53,430 nucleotides of DNA from Planctomicrobium sp. (lineage in GTDB: Bacteria; Planctomycetota; Planctomycetia; Planctomycetales; Planctomycetaceae), in NCBI GenBank assembly GCA_030626405.1, contig DAOUPA010000002.1, forward strand, positions 1-53,430, in the 5' to 3' direction. The notes beneath the pieces were generated by a model. That model made no database searches. It worked only from the letters and a program-made list of their open reading frames with translations, and was not told the origin of the DNA. Shown here piece by piece: positions 10,291-19,463 of the stretch (positions are counted from its first letter, which is position 1; every line of letters begins with the position of its first letter). The position numbers were made by a program, and so were the translations under genes.

Positions 10291-11313
10291 GTGGTAAAAA
10301 ATGGATTCCAATGGACAAAGCATTCTCGTTCTTTTCGTCGCTTCCGTTCTTCATTCACTCTCTTGGTTTGCGTGACAATTCTCGGTTGCCAAAAAGATCC
10401 GCAAGCGGCGATTGACAGCTACCCAAGCAAAACGGTGACAGTCGTTTGTCCCTGGTCTGCAGGTGGCGGGACCGATCGGTGTTCGCGTTTTTGGGCGGAG
10501 CGATTGCAAACGAAGTTTGAGAACCCATTTGTCGTGATGAACCGCACCGGTGGCAGCGGTGCGATTGGTCACTCTGCAGTTGCTCGCGCTAAAGCGGACG
10601 GTTACACCATGGGAATGGTGACCGTTGAGCTGAGCATGATGAAGCAGATGGGGATTAGCGATCTCACTTTTCGTGATTACGAGTGCCTGATGCAAATCAA
10701 TGCCGACTCCGCAGCAGTTGTCGTTCGCAAAGATGCTCCGTGGAAGAACCTTCAAGAACTGTTCGATGAGATCAAATCATCGAAAGAAAAATTGAAAATG
10801 TCCGGGACTGCCAGTGGAGGCATTTGGGATTTAGCGCGAGTGGGAATGCTCGATGCGGCGGGGCTTGATATTCATTCGGTGACCTGGGTGCCTTCGAAAG
10901 GTTCGGCGCCTGCACTCGTTCAACTCATGGGAGAACACATTGACGCCGTCGTTGTCAGCGTTCCGGAAGCGATGCCACAAATCGAAGCTGGCGAGTTACG
11001 CTTGCTGGCAGTGATGGACGATCAACGTCACCCGGATTTCCCGGACATCCCAACATTAAAGGAAGAAGGCTGTGACTGGTCGGCTGTCGGTTGGCGGGGA
11101 CTCGCGCTTCCCAAAGGAACACCGCCAGAGATCGTCGCAAAAATTCTCGTTCAATGCGAAGAGATTGCCGCGTCGGAAGAATTCAAAGAGTTCATGGGCA
11201 AAAACGGTTTCGCCGTTGTTATACGTGGGCCGGAAGAGTTCACGAAGTTTCTCGAAGAGCAAGAGTCTCTCTGGACGCCGGTCATCGATCTTGCCGGATA
11301 TGCTCAAAAATGA
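10291..11313 (+). CDS. tctC: tripartite tricarboxylate transporter substrate-binding protein (TctC/Bug family), lipoprotein
   Basis: Lipobox-like FTLLVCVTILGC; YPSKTVTVVCPWSAGGGTDRCSR; RTGGSGAIGHSAVARAKADGYT. ORF opens at 10231 but the start is probably the GTG at 10291 or later. Confidence 0.87.
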   Translation: MVKNGFQWTKHSRSFRRFRSSFTLLVCVTILGCQKDPQAAIDSYPSKTVTVVCPWSAGGGTDRCSRFWAERLQTKFENPFVVMNRTGGSGAIGHSAVARAKADGYTMGMVTVELSMMKQMGISDLTFRDYECLMQINADSAAVVVRKDAPWKNLQELFDEIKSSKEKLKMSGTASGGIWDLARVGMLDAAGLDIHSVTWVPSKGSAPALVQLMGEHIDAVVVSVPEAMPQIEAGELRLLAVMDDQRHPDFPDIPTLKEEGCDWSAVGWRGLALPKGTPPEIVAKILVQCEEIAASEEFKEFMGKNGFAVVIRGPEEFTKFLEEQESLWTPVIDLAGYAQK

Positions 11314-11834
11314 ACGACATGGAAGCGGAACAACAAGAGAGTCACTTCAATTCAATTGGAACGGCCGCGTTTGGGCTGTTTCTGATTCTGCTTGGCGCTG
11401 GGATAGTTTACTTCGCAAAGGATATTCGCGTCTTTAGTTTCGGAAACAACGATCCAGGGCCGAAAGCGGTCCCGCTCGGGACCGGTGTGATTCTCTTCGT
11501 CGGCGGGGTTCTACAAATTGTGGTCGCGTTTGCCAGAGAAGGGTTGCTGGACAGGCTGCGCACAAAGTCAAAGAGTGAAAAGCAATCTGTCACGAAATTG
11601 AAACCGGCGACAGCCCGTATTCTGTGGATGCTGGGGACAATGGTTGCGTATGTTTTCCTGCTCAACACCATCGGATTCGCCGCTTCCACATCCCTGTTTT
11701 TAGTTGCGACTCTTAAGCTGTTCGGCAGTGGGTGGAAAGAAGCAGGCATGACCACAATCGTCATCGTTGCATTTGTGTATCTTCTGTTCGAAGTTGTTTT
11801 CAAAGTCTCTCTTCCGACGGGAAGTTTGTTCTAA
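11310..11834 (+). CDS. tctB: tripartite tricarboxylate transporter small membrane protein (TctB)
   Basis: ATGA overlap with tctC; four hydrophobic segments; position between tctC and tctA. Confidence 0.85.
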   Translation: MNDMEAEQQESHFNSIGTAAFGLFLILLGAGIVYFAKDIRVFSFGNNDPGPKAVPLGTGVILFVGGVLQIVVAFAREGLLDRLRTKSKSEKQSVTKLKPATARILWMLGTMVAYVFLLNTIGFAASTSLFLVATLKLFGSGWKEAGMTTIVIVAFVYLLFEVVFKVSLPTGSLF

Positions 11835-11861
11835 GTTCCCTCATTTAACAAGACTTGTTTC

Positions 11862-13334
11862 GTGTTTGCTGAACTCCTGCAACCTTCGGTCCTGATTCCC
11901 TGGTTCTTGGCGATGTTGCTGGGAATTTTTGTGGGGGCGACGCCTGGTCTCACTGCAACGATGGCGGTCGCTCTGATTGTTCCGATCAGCTTTCATATGT
12001 CCCCCATGGCAGGGCTGGCAATGATTATCGGCGTCAGCTTTACCGCGATATTCGCAGGTGACATCCCGGCAACATGGTTGCGCATTCCGGGCACGCCGGC
12101 TTCGGCGGCGGCAACGCTGGATGGCTTTCAGATGGCAAAGAAGGGCAAAGGAAATTTCGCACTTGGTCTCGATTTAATTTGCAGTTCCATCGGCGGGATT
12201 ATCGGAGTTGCCACACTCATTTTTGTAGCCCCGCAGCTTGCGCGTTTCGCGCTCAAATTCGGCAGTTACGAGTACTTCTGGCTCGGAGTGTTAGGTCTGT
12301 CGATGAGTGCCATGGTCACGATGGGGCAGACATCAAAGGCACTTCTCGCCGCGACGTTGGGCGTTTTCATTTCCACTGTCGGTCAAGATGTTGTCAGCAA
12401 TTCGCAGCGTTATACGTTCGGAAGCATCGAAGCACTCGGCGGATTGCATTTCATTCCAGTGATGATCGGACTGTTCGGAGTCGCGGAGGTTCTTCGAAAT
12501 ATCGGACAGTCCGAAGCACTGGGAGAACCGACCGGTGAAGCCGATTCGTCATCACTCATTTCAGTTTTACCAGAAGTCTTGCGACATAAATGGTGCGTTG
12601 TTCGCTCAGCTCTTGTTGGAACTGTGATCGGCGCACTTCCGGGCGCTGGAGCGGATGTTGCAGCTTGGGGTTCGTATGGAATCGCAAAGTCCTCTTCTAA
12701 AACACCTGAAGAATTTGGTACCGGAACAATCGAAGGCGTCATCGCACCGACGAGCGCAAACAACGCCGCTGTCGCAGGTGCGTGGATTCCGGCTTTGGTC
12801 TTTGGGATTCCTGGTGATGCGGTCACTGCAATTGTCCTGGGCGTCATGCTGGTGCATGGGATCAAGCCTGGACCGATGCTGTTCGAAGATGGCGGAGATC
12901 AGGTCCGTTCAATTTTTGCCATCGCACTGGTCACTCAATTCATGCTCGTACCATGCGGATGGGCAGGGGTGAAAGCATTCGGACTCATCCAAAAACTCCC
13001 GAAACGAACCGTGCTGGCAGGTGTGCTCGTCTTTTCCACGGTTGGTGCCTTTGCCATCAATAACAGTATGTTTGACGTCTACGTCATGCTGGCGTTTGGA
13101 CTGATCGGATTCTTCATGGAAGCCTGCGGCGTGCCGGTCGTTCCGATGATCCTCGGTCTAATTCTTGGTCCACTCGTCGAAAGAGAACTGCGAGCGGGAC
13201 TGATTGCCAGCTCTGGAAGTTTCGAGCCCTTCTTCATGCGACCAATTTCAATGGCACTGGTCTTCCTGTTGTTTCTGGCATTTTTCGCGAAACCGATGTG
13301 GAAGTTAATCAGCCGACGATTATTCACCAAGTAG
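11862..13334 (+). CDS. tctA: tripartite tricarboxylate transporter large membrane protein (TctA)
   Basis: GIFVGATPGLTATMAVALIVPISF; AGDIPATWLRIPGTPASAAATLDGFQMAKKGK; GALPGAGADVAAWGSYGIAK. GTG start. Confidence 0.95.
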   Translation: MFAELLQPSVLIPWFLAMLLGIFVGATPGLTATMAVALIVPISFHMSPMAGLAMIIGVSFTAIFAGDIPATWLRIPGTPASAAATLDGFQMAKKGKGNFALGLDLICSSIGGIIGVATLIFVAPQLARFALKFGSYEYFWLGVLGLSMSAMVTMGQTSKALLAATLGVFISTVGQDVVSNSQRYTFGSIEALGGLHFIPVMIGLFGVAEVLRNIGQSEALGEPTGEADSSSLISVLPEVLRHKWCVVRSALVGTVIGALPGAGADVAAWGSYGIAKSSSKTPEEFGTGTIEGVIAPTSANNAAVAGAWIPALVFGIPGDAVTAIVLGVMLVHGIKPGPMLFEDGGDQVRSIFAIALVTQFMLVPCGWAGVKAFGLIQKLPKRTVLAGVLVFSTVGAFAINNSMFDVYVMLAFGLIGFFMEACGVPVVPMILGLILGPLVERELRAGLIASSGSFEPFFMRPISMALVFLLFLAFFAKPMWKLISRRLFTK

Positions 13335-13476
13335 GGTGGGACTGGTCCCAGAAAGGGATACTCCACATCATGAGATAGGTACTGTTTGCACTGATCTGTG
13401 CAAAACAGCAAGTCAAATTTATGCATTGATCAGTGAGAACACTCGATTCGAAATGCTGGGTCGAAATTCAGCCTAC
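13331..13476. repeat. intergenic inverted-repeat element, GTAGGSTG termini
   Basis: Begins GTAGGGTGGGAC (overlapping the tctA TAG stop) and ends TTCAGCCTAC; internal hairpin CTGTTTGCAC-TGATCT-GTGCAAAACAG; right end similar to the left end of 35615-35695 in inverted orientation. Confidence 0.7.
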
Positions 13477-13508
13477 GACTGAGATTGCTGCGGCAAGAAT
13501 GATTTGAA

Positions 13509-13877
13509 GTGAACGACGAACCACAAACAGAACGACTCAAATTTCCGCGCTCACGCAGGCTGCGGAGTTCGCTTGATTTCCAGCGAGTCTATGCCCTTAA
13601 GCAACGGGCTGGTGACGGAACGATACTGATCTTTGCTGCGAAGAATGAGACTGGGATCACTCGAATCGGGCTGAGCGTGTCGAAGAAGAATGGCAACTCC
13701 GTCGTACGTCATCGAATCCGCAGGTTGCTCAAGGAAGCATATCGCCTTGAACAGCATCAGGTTCCTGAAGGGCTGGATCTCATTCTGATCCCGCGCCCGG
13801 GATCAGATGCAACAGTCGAAGACTATCGTAAATCGATCGTGATTTTAAGTCAGAGACTGTTGGAGAGAATTCGTTAG
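13509..13877 (+). CDS. rnpA: ribonuclease P protein component
   Basis: RRLRSSLDFQRVY; RIGLSVSKKNGNSVVRHRIRRLLKEAYR signature; about 122 aa. Confidence 0.9.
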   Translation: MNDEPQTERLKFPRSRRLRSSLDFQRVYALKQRAGDGTILIFAAKNETGITRIGLSVSKKNGNSVVRHRIRRLLKEAYRLEQHQVPEGLDLILIPRPGSDATVEDYRKSIVILSQRLLERIR

Positions 13878-13910
13878 GACAACTGTTGGAAGTCCGATGA
13901 TCCCGGTGTC

Positions 13911-15098
13911 TTAGAAGGCTCTCATCTGGGGAAACTGGTAACTTTTTGCCTGTGGATTACTGAAGATTCCGTCTGCGGTTGGACTCAATGATTCTCTATC
14001 GAGGAGGGGAGCAGGTTTCTGTTTTAAACCAGACCGCAGACGGGAATCTCCAGCGTCCCCACGAGCACCCGAGTGTGTCGAAGGATCTCGTTTTGCCTCG
14101 TTCACTGTAGCATCTGAGTGAGACTGACTGATATTGTGAACCTTAGGAGTCGTTCCTCCTGGATTGCTATTGGTTTGAACTCGCAATTGTCGCGGAATCA
14201 TCGCGAGAGGTTCGCTGGATTCATCCGGGCTTTGAAATCGAATCACACGATCAGAAGCTGGCGGAGCAATCGCGGCAACAAGAGTTTCTGCATTTTCGGA
14301 ACGTACATCTTCTGCCAACATAACACCATCAGGAAGCTGCAAGTCTGGGCTACCAGCAAGGACCCAATTCGTCCAATCTTTTTCGAGACCTTCAATATTC
14401 TCAAAGCCGTAATGCTTTTGAATGGCTTTTGACCAGTTCATTCGATTCGCATCTTCCAGGAATTCCAAGTAAACCGTTCGCCCCTTCTCGCCCTTCTGAC
14501 CAACAAGAAAAGTCGCTAATGAAAAGCCTTCAGCGTAAAGCGTGAGTACATCCTGCATGTCACTCGGATATTCTCGTATGGTGAGGAGCTTTTTCAGGGG
14601 GATGCGACGTTGAGTTTTCACGACACGATCCAGAGTCTCTAGTTGTCGCGCCTGTTCCGAAGAATGCTCGAATAAAGTTGCTGCTCCTTCATCTGCCCAG
14701 CGTGGGAGCGGACGTCGAAAATGCGACGCAAAGATTGTGTGATTGACTTCGTGCGGAATGACGGAATCCAGAATTCGCTCAAGCGACCCTTGCACATTCA
14801 TTCGCCATCCAAAGACTTGTCCTTTGTCGAAGGTGAAAGTTGTCGATCCGCCAGCTCCAATTTGACCGACCTTCACATCAATGGGACAAGGCTTGAACCA
14901 GTTTGGTAGTTTCTTTCCAAGCCAAATCAAAGCGAGGTCTTCTCGCCAGACTTCTGCACACTTGGCAACTTTTTGAGCGGTCTCACCGTCCGAAGCCGTG
15001 ACTACGAAGTTCGCAGTTTTGAAGGTGGCACCAAGTCCGTTCTGGGAGAGTAGGCAGACTGTTAGACAGACTGCACTGCTGAGCAGTTTCGCATCCAT
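13911..15098 (-). CDS. exported putative zinc metallopeptidase-like protein (gluzincin/MA-like)
   Basis: Signal peptide; IPHEVNHTIFASHF (HEXXH) followed by RWADEGAA. Confidence 0.65.
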   Translation of the reverse strand: MDAKLLSSAVCLTVCLLSQNGLGATFKTANFVVTASDGETAQKVAKCAEVWREDLALIWLGKKLPNWFKPCPIDVKVGQIGAGGSTTFTFDKGQVFGWRMNVQGSLERILDSVIPHEVNHTIFASHFRRPLPRWADEGAATLFEHSSEQARQLETLDRVVKTQRRIPLKKLLTIREYPSDMQDVLTLYAEGFSLATFLVGQKGEKGRTVYLEFLEDANRMNWSKAIQKHYGFENIEGLEKDWTNWVLAGSPDLQLPDGVMLAEDVRSENAETLVAAIAPPASDRVIRFQSPDESSEPLAMIPRQLRVQTNSNPGGTTPKVHNISQSHSDATVNEAKRDPSTHSGARGDAGDSRLRSGLKQKPAPLLDRESLSPTADGIFSNPQAKSYQFPQMRAF

Positions 15099-15409
15099 GC
15101 GGTAGACCGTGTTTTATTGTGTTTGTCGGGAGGGGATGAGGAAGACCTCATCGTGTTTGACTTCACCGATTCGCGAGTTCCATGCGTTTCGATACCCTAG
15201 ACCGGTAGCAACTGCCGGACCACTTGAATTTAAGAACCCAGAATCACTGACCGCCAAATCCCCTTAAAGCATTACCTGACAAATAGTTATAAAATTCACA
15301 TGGCGTCAACTCAGAAAATCACTCTGGGAACGTTTTTGAATTGTTTTCAATTCGGCAGATTGCAGGATGAAGCATTTACACTCCGAATTCATCTCAAATC
15401 CCAATGAAA

Positions 15410-15949
15410 TCAGGACTTTTTCTTTGGTCGGAAAACGACGATTCTCTCTGGATCTGTTGTCAGATACGGCCCCTCAATCAGGTCAATGCAGTAGGGAATG
15501 GCGGGCATCACTGCATCGAGACATTCTTTGATCGCCTTTGGTTGACCTGGGAGATTGATGATTAAAGAACCACCGCGAATACCTGCGGTTTGCCGTGACA
15601 GAATTGCGGTTGGAACTGCCTTGAGAGACTCCTGACGCATCAGTTCTCCGAAACCGGGCATCATCTTTTCGCAGACAGCTTCAGTCGCCTCAGGAGTGAT
15701 GTCGCGTGGAGACGGACCGGTTCCGCCTGTCGTGACAATCAGGCAGCATTGTTTTTCATCTGCGAGTTGAATGAGTGTTTCTTCAACGAGAGGACGCTCA
15801 TCGGGGATGATCACGCTCTCTGCTTCCCATGGCGAAGTAAGAACATCTTTGAAATAATCGAGCAGCGCTGGACCACCACGGTCTTCGTACTCACCACGGC
15901 TGGCACGGTCAGAAACAGTGACAATTCCAATACGAGCAATTGTAGACAT
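15410..15949 (-). CDS. mogA: molybdopterin adenylyltransferase-like (MogA/MoaB family)
   Basis: IGIVTVSDRASRGEYEDRGGP; VTTGGTGPSPRDITPEAT; MPGFGELMRQESL; LIINLPGQPKAIKECL. Start trimmed to MSTIARIG. Confidence 0.88.
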   Translation of the reverse strand: MSTIARIGIVTVSDRASRGEYEDRGGPALLDYFKDVLTSPWEAESVIIPDERPLVEETLIQLADEKQCCLIVTTGGTGPSPRDITPEATEAVCEKMMPGFGELMRQESLKAVPTAILSRQTAGIRGGSLIINLPGQPKAIKECLDAVMPAIPYCIDLIEGPYLTTDPERIVVFRPKKKS

Positions 15950-15984
15950 TGAGTAATATTCGTTCACAAAATGACAAAACGGAT

Positions 15985-16920
15985 TCAGGCGCGAGGAATT
16001 TTGTGCAAAAGTTTCTTTGCACGACTCTTCCAGAACAAGTGTTTCCTGGCAATCGCCTTGGGACTGGAGTCGATATCAATGACCAGGCTTTGAAGAGCTT
16101 CTCTCGCCTGATCAGGCCGTTGAAAACTCAGATAGAGATTCGCGAGCAAAAACATTGCCTCTGGTTGCCGCCATTTGCGGATGTGCTTTTCGAAATGAGC
16201 GAGTGCTTGCTCTTTATGCTGCATTGCTCCGAGAGTTTTCCCGTAAAGCAGCGAGACATCCCCGAATTTGTAGCCATATTCGATGTTCAGAATTTTTTCA
16301 AGCTTCTCTTTTGCCGAATCGAATTCATCAAGTTGAAACTCCATCGAAGCGGCACCCCATAACGCCGCAAGATTATCTGGTTCTTTCAAAAGAGCGCTGC
16401 GGTATGCTTTAAGAGCCTCTTCTTTTTTGCCGACATTTTTGAGGGCTTCACCGTATTGAACGTGCTGGTGTGCATTTCCAATTTGTAATGCTGCAGTTTC
16501 AAGCTGGCGGATTTCGCGGCCTTTTGTCCACCGATGAGTAAACGCAGGTAATTTTGTATTACTGCTCGGGAGCCAGCGAACGATGAAATAAATAAACGGG
16601 CCGAACGGCTGCGTTAGAAAAATGATCCACAGCCAGATATACCGTTCGGGGTCGTGTTTGACACAGTAAATCACCATCCAGATTAGGAGCGCGAAGTAAA
16701 GGAGGCTGAACCATCCGGACGAAGCAAACCACAACCAGTGCCAGTACGAAACCTCGACCGGATCGACTGGAGAATATTCTATTGAAGCAGAATTCTCGAG
16801 ATTCACCGCATTTTGAAGATTCACAGTGGAAATCGACATTTGAGCGAGTTGCAGCCACATTGATTCGGAATCTCTGAAAGGGTCTCTCAATACCATTTTC
16901 GGTGACGTACATTGTTTCAT
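15985..16920 (-). CDS. membrane-anchored TPR protein
   Basis: Two hydrophobic segments (PLDc_N-like region), then TPR-like repeats (YGEALKNVGKKEEALKAYRSALLKEPDNLAALW). Start uncertain. Confidence 0.75.
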   Translation of the reverse strand: MKQCTSPKMVLRDPFRDSESMWLQLAQMSISTVNLQNAVNLENSASIEYSPVDPVEVSYWHWLWFASSGWFSLLYFALLIWMVIYCVKHDPERYIWLWIIFLTQPFGPFIYFIVRWLPSSNTKLPAFTHRWTKGREIRQLETAALQIGNAHQHVQYGEALKNVGKKEEALKAYRSALLKEPDNLAALWGAASMEFQLDEFDSAKEKLEKILNIEYGYKFGDVSLLYGKTLGAMQHKEQALAHFEKHIRKWRQPEAMFLLANLYLSFQRPDQAREALQSLVIDIDSSPKAIARKHLFWKSRAKKLLHKIPRA

Positions 16921-17219
16921 ACAGCCTCGAAGATTGCACCATCACAGCAACAATTTCTTTAATTCCACCTCGTTTGAGTGTCGTCAACTTCGATTCCAAT
17001 ATTCTTCTCACCGCAATCACCAGACTGTTCTATTCGCGAATACTACTGTTCACTATCCTTTTCAAGTCCGAACGAACCTGATTCATTGATGCGTCATTTG
17101 ATTTTGCAATTACTGAATCCTCCGTGGATGCGACAAATGAAGTGCAGAAACTGCTAATTCGAAATACAATTCAATGCCTGACGAGGCACTGAATCAGATT
17201 GACACCAACGGAGTCACCA

Positions 17220-18449
17220 ATGAGTGCGTATGAAAAAGCGGAACGATACTTCGACCATGCAGCCGAAGTGATGGGGTTGTCGGACAACATGCGAATACTT
17301 CTTAAAACTCCATTGAGAGAGGTGAAAGTTCAAATTGCCTTGGAAATGGATGACGGGCAGATTGGAACGTATATTGGCTATCGCATTCAGCACGATAATG
17401 CACGCGGCCCAATGAAAGGAGGTCTTCGCTTTCACCCCGCGGTTGATGCCGATGAAGTGCTCATGCTCGCATCGCTCATGACCTGGAAGACTGCGGTTGT
17501 CAATCTCCCCTATGGAGGTGCAAAGGGAGGGATTTCGATAGATGTTTCAAAACTTTCACATCGCGAGTTAGAGAGTATTACTCGAAAATTCGTGGACGAA
17601 CTTCACGACGTCTTTGGTCCCGACACCGACATTCCTGCGCCAGACATGGGCACCAACGCACAGGTGATGGCTTGGATCATGAATCAATATGCGAAGTATC
17701 ACGGTTACAGTCCTGCTTGCGTGACCGGGAAACCTGTGGAACTTCACGGTGCCTATGGACGAAATGAGGCGACCGGTCGCGGCGTGGCGATCATCACACG
17801 ATCTGCTTTAGAAAAATTGAAGAAACCTGTGTCAGGTGCACGAGTCGCAATTCAAGGATTTGGAAATGTCGGTAGCTTTACCGCTGAAATTTTGCATGAA
17901 ATGGGTGCCGAAATCATCGCCGTTTCAGATGCATTCGGAGCAATCAAAAATGAAGAGGGCCTCGATATTCCGGAATTACTCAAACATATGGAAGAGTACA
18001 AGAAAGTAGAAGGATTTGATGGCGCAGAGGAAATCGATAACTCGACACTATTAACGGCCGATGTCGATGTTCTAATTCCGGCGGCGATTGGCGGAGTACT
18101 TACGAAGGAGAATGCCGACGACATTCGTGCAAAATTGATCATCGAAGCTGCTAACAACCCCACCACTCCTGACGCAGACGAGATCTTCGAACGTAAAGAA
18201 ATACTCGTGATTCCGGATATCCTTGCGAATGCTGGCGGAGTGACCGTGAGTTACTTTGAGTGGGTCCAAAACCGGCAACACTTCAAATGGGAGCTTGAAG
18301 AAGTTCGTAAAAGACTTGAGAAGATCATGGTGACAGGTTTTGACCGAGTTTGGAAAATTGCAGAGGAGAAAAAAATATCTCCTCGAATCGCTGCATACGT
18401 CCTTGGTATTGGACGTGTCGGCCGAGCGACGGTTCTCGGTGGAATTTAA
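17220..18449 (+). CDS. gdhA: Glu/Leu/Phe/Val dehydrogenase (glutamate dehydrogenase type)
   Basis: [73 protein letters not shown]. Confidence 0.94.
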   Translation: MSAYEKAERYFDHAAEVMGLSDNMRILLKTPLREVKVQIALEMDDGQIGTYIGYRIQHDNARGPMKGGLRFHPAVDADEVLMLASLMTWKTAVVNLPYGGAKGGISIDVSKLSHRELESITRKFVDELHDVFGPDTDIPAPDMGTNAQVMAWIMNQYAKYHGYSPACVTGKPVELHGAYGRNEATGRGVAIITRSALEKLKKPVSGARVAIQGFGNVGSFTAEILHEMGAEIIAVSDAFGAIKNEEGLDIPELLKHMEEYKKVEGFDGAEEIDNSTLLTADVDVLIPAAIGGVLTKENADDIRAKLIIEAANNPTTPDADEIFERKEILVIPDILANAGGVTVSYFEWVQNRQHFKWELEEVRKRLEKIMVTGFDRVWKIAEEKKISPRIAAYVLGIGRVGRATVLGGI

Positions 18450-18559
18450 TATATTCCCAGCCTTGATTTGAGCGACGTTCGTAAGAACAATGCCACCGTC
18501 TGGACCAATGAATCACATTCAATCATCATCTTTCACGATTTTTTTCACAGGGAATCAAG

Positions 18560-19096
18560 ATGTCTCCTGAAAAGATGCAAAAGTACCAACGGGAAATCAA
18601 CGCCTGCCCACTCCTCGAAGATGTGACTCTTCAGGAGATCGAAGAGATGGGAGATCATGCTCGGGTGGAAGTCTTCCCGGAAGGTCAAGTGATCTTGAGT
18701 GAAGGAAAGATGTCCCAAGGGCTGTGGCTCATTCTCAGTGGGAAGTGCGACGTCATCAAGCATTGTGGAAAAGAGCCCAGTGTGCTGTCAACACTTGAAC
18801 CTGGAAATGTTTTCGGTGAAATGTCGTTCTTCGAAATGGCGCCACACTCAGCAACCGTTCAGGCTATAGAAGAAGTGAAAGCCCTCTGTCTGGGACGCGA
18901 GGAATTTGAAGAATTGAGAGAAACGTGCCCTTCAATTTCGGAAAAAATTGCAGTGAATATCGTCAAGCTTCTTTCTGACCGTCTGCGGCGAATGGACGTA
19001 TGGACGTGTGAATTAGTCGAGACGGAAAAGAACCCCCAGCGTCATCAGGAATGGCATGATTTTCGAGCCAGGCTCTACTCAAATATCTTCGACTAG
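18560..19096 (+). CDS. cyclic nucleotide-binding domain protein
   Basis: cNMP-binding fold motifs: EVFPEGQVILSEGKMSQGLWLILSGKCDV; GNVFGEMSFFEMAPHSATVQAIEEVKAL; no obvious C-terminal HTH. Confidence 0.85.
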   Translation: MSPEKMQKYQREINACPLLEDVTLQEIEEMGDHARVEVFPEGQVILSEGKMSQGLWLILSGKCDVIKHCGKEPSVLSTLEPGNVFGEMSFFEMAPHSATVQAIEEVKALCLGREEFEELRETCPSISEKIAVNIVKLLSDRLRRMDVWTCELVETEKNPQRHQEWHDFRARLYSNIFD

Positions 19097-19463
19097 AATC
19101 CGACGCGAGAATTCCCAATCACGCAACTTCGCCTTGCTGCCAGGAACGCAATCTCAGTTCGAAACCAGTTCTTCAATCAAGAAATGTTGATTGTTTGAAT
19201 TGTTACCTATTCTGAGAGTATGGAACCCATCGCGTTGAACGTACTCATATCGCGAAATAGAATAGAGTTGTACTAGACGCACATTCTTGACCATCGGATT
19301 GCATGTTCGTGGCGTGAGAAGGGCGGGAAACGTCTCGGAATATTTCAGTTGACGATTTGGTTCCGAAATAATTGAGGAAACCGACTAACTGTCGTGCTCA
19401 CAAAATAATTTCACGAGGCAAAATGTGTCACACTCTTTCGAGAGCAAACGACCAGGGAAGCAC

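Noticed and set aside
11091-11309. 5' extension of the tctB ORF
   Set aside because: Overlaps tctC out of frame; the ATGA-coupled start at 11310 is far more likely.
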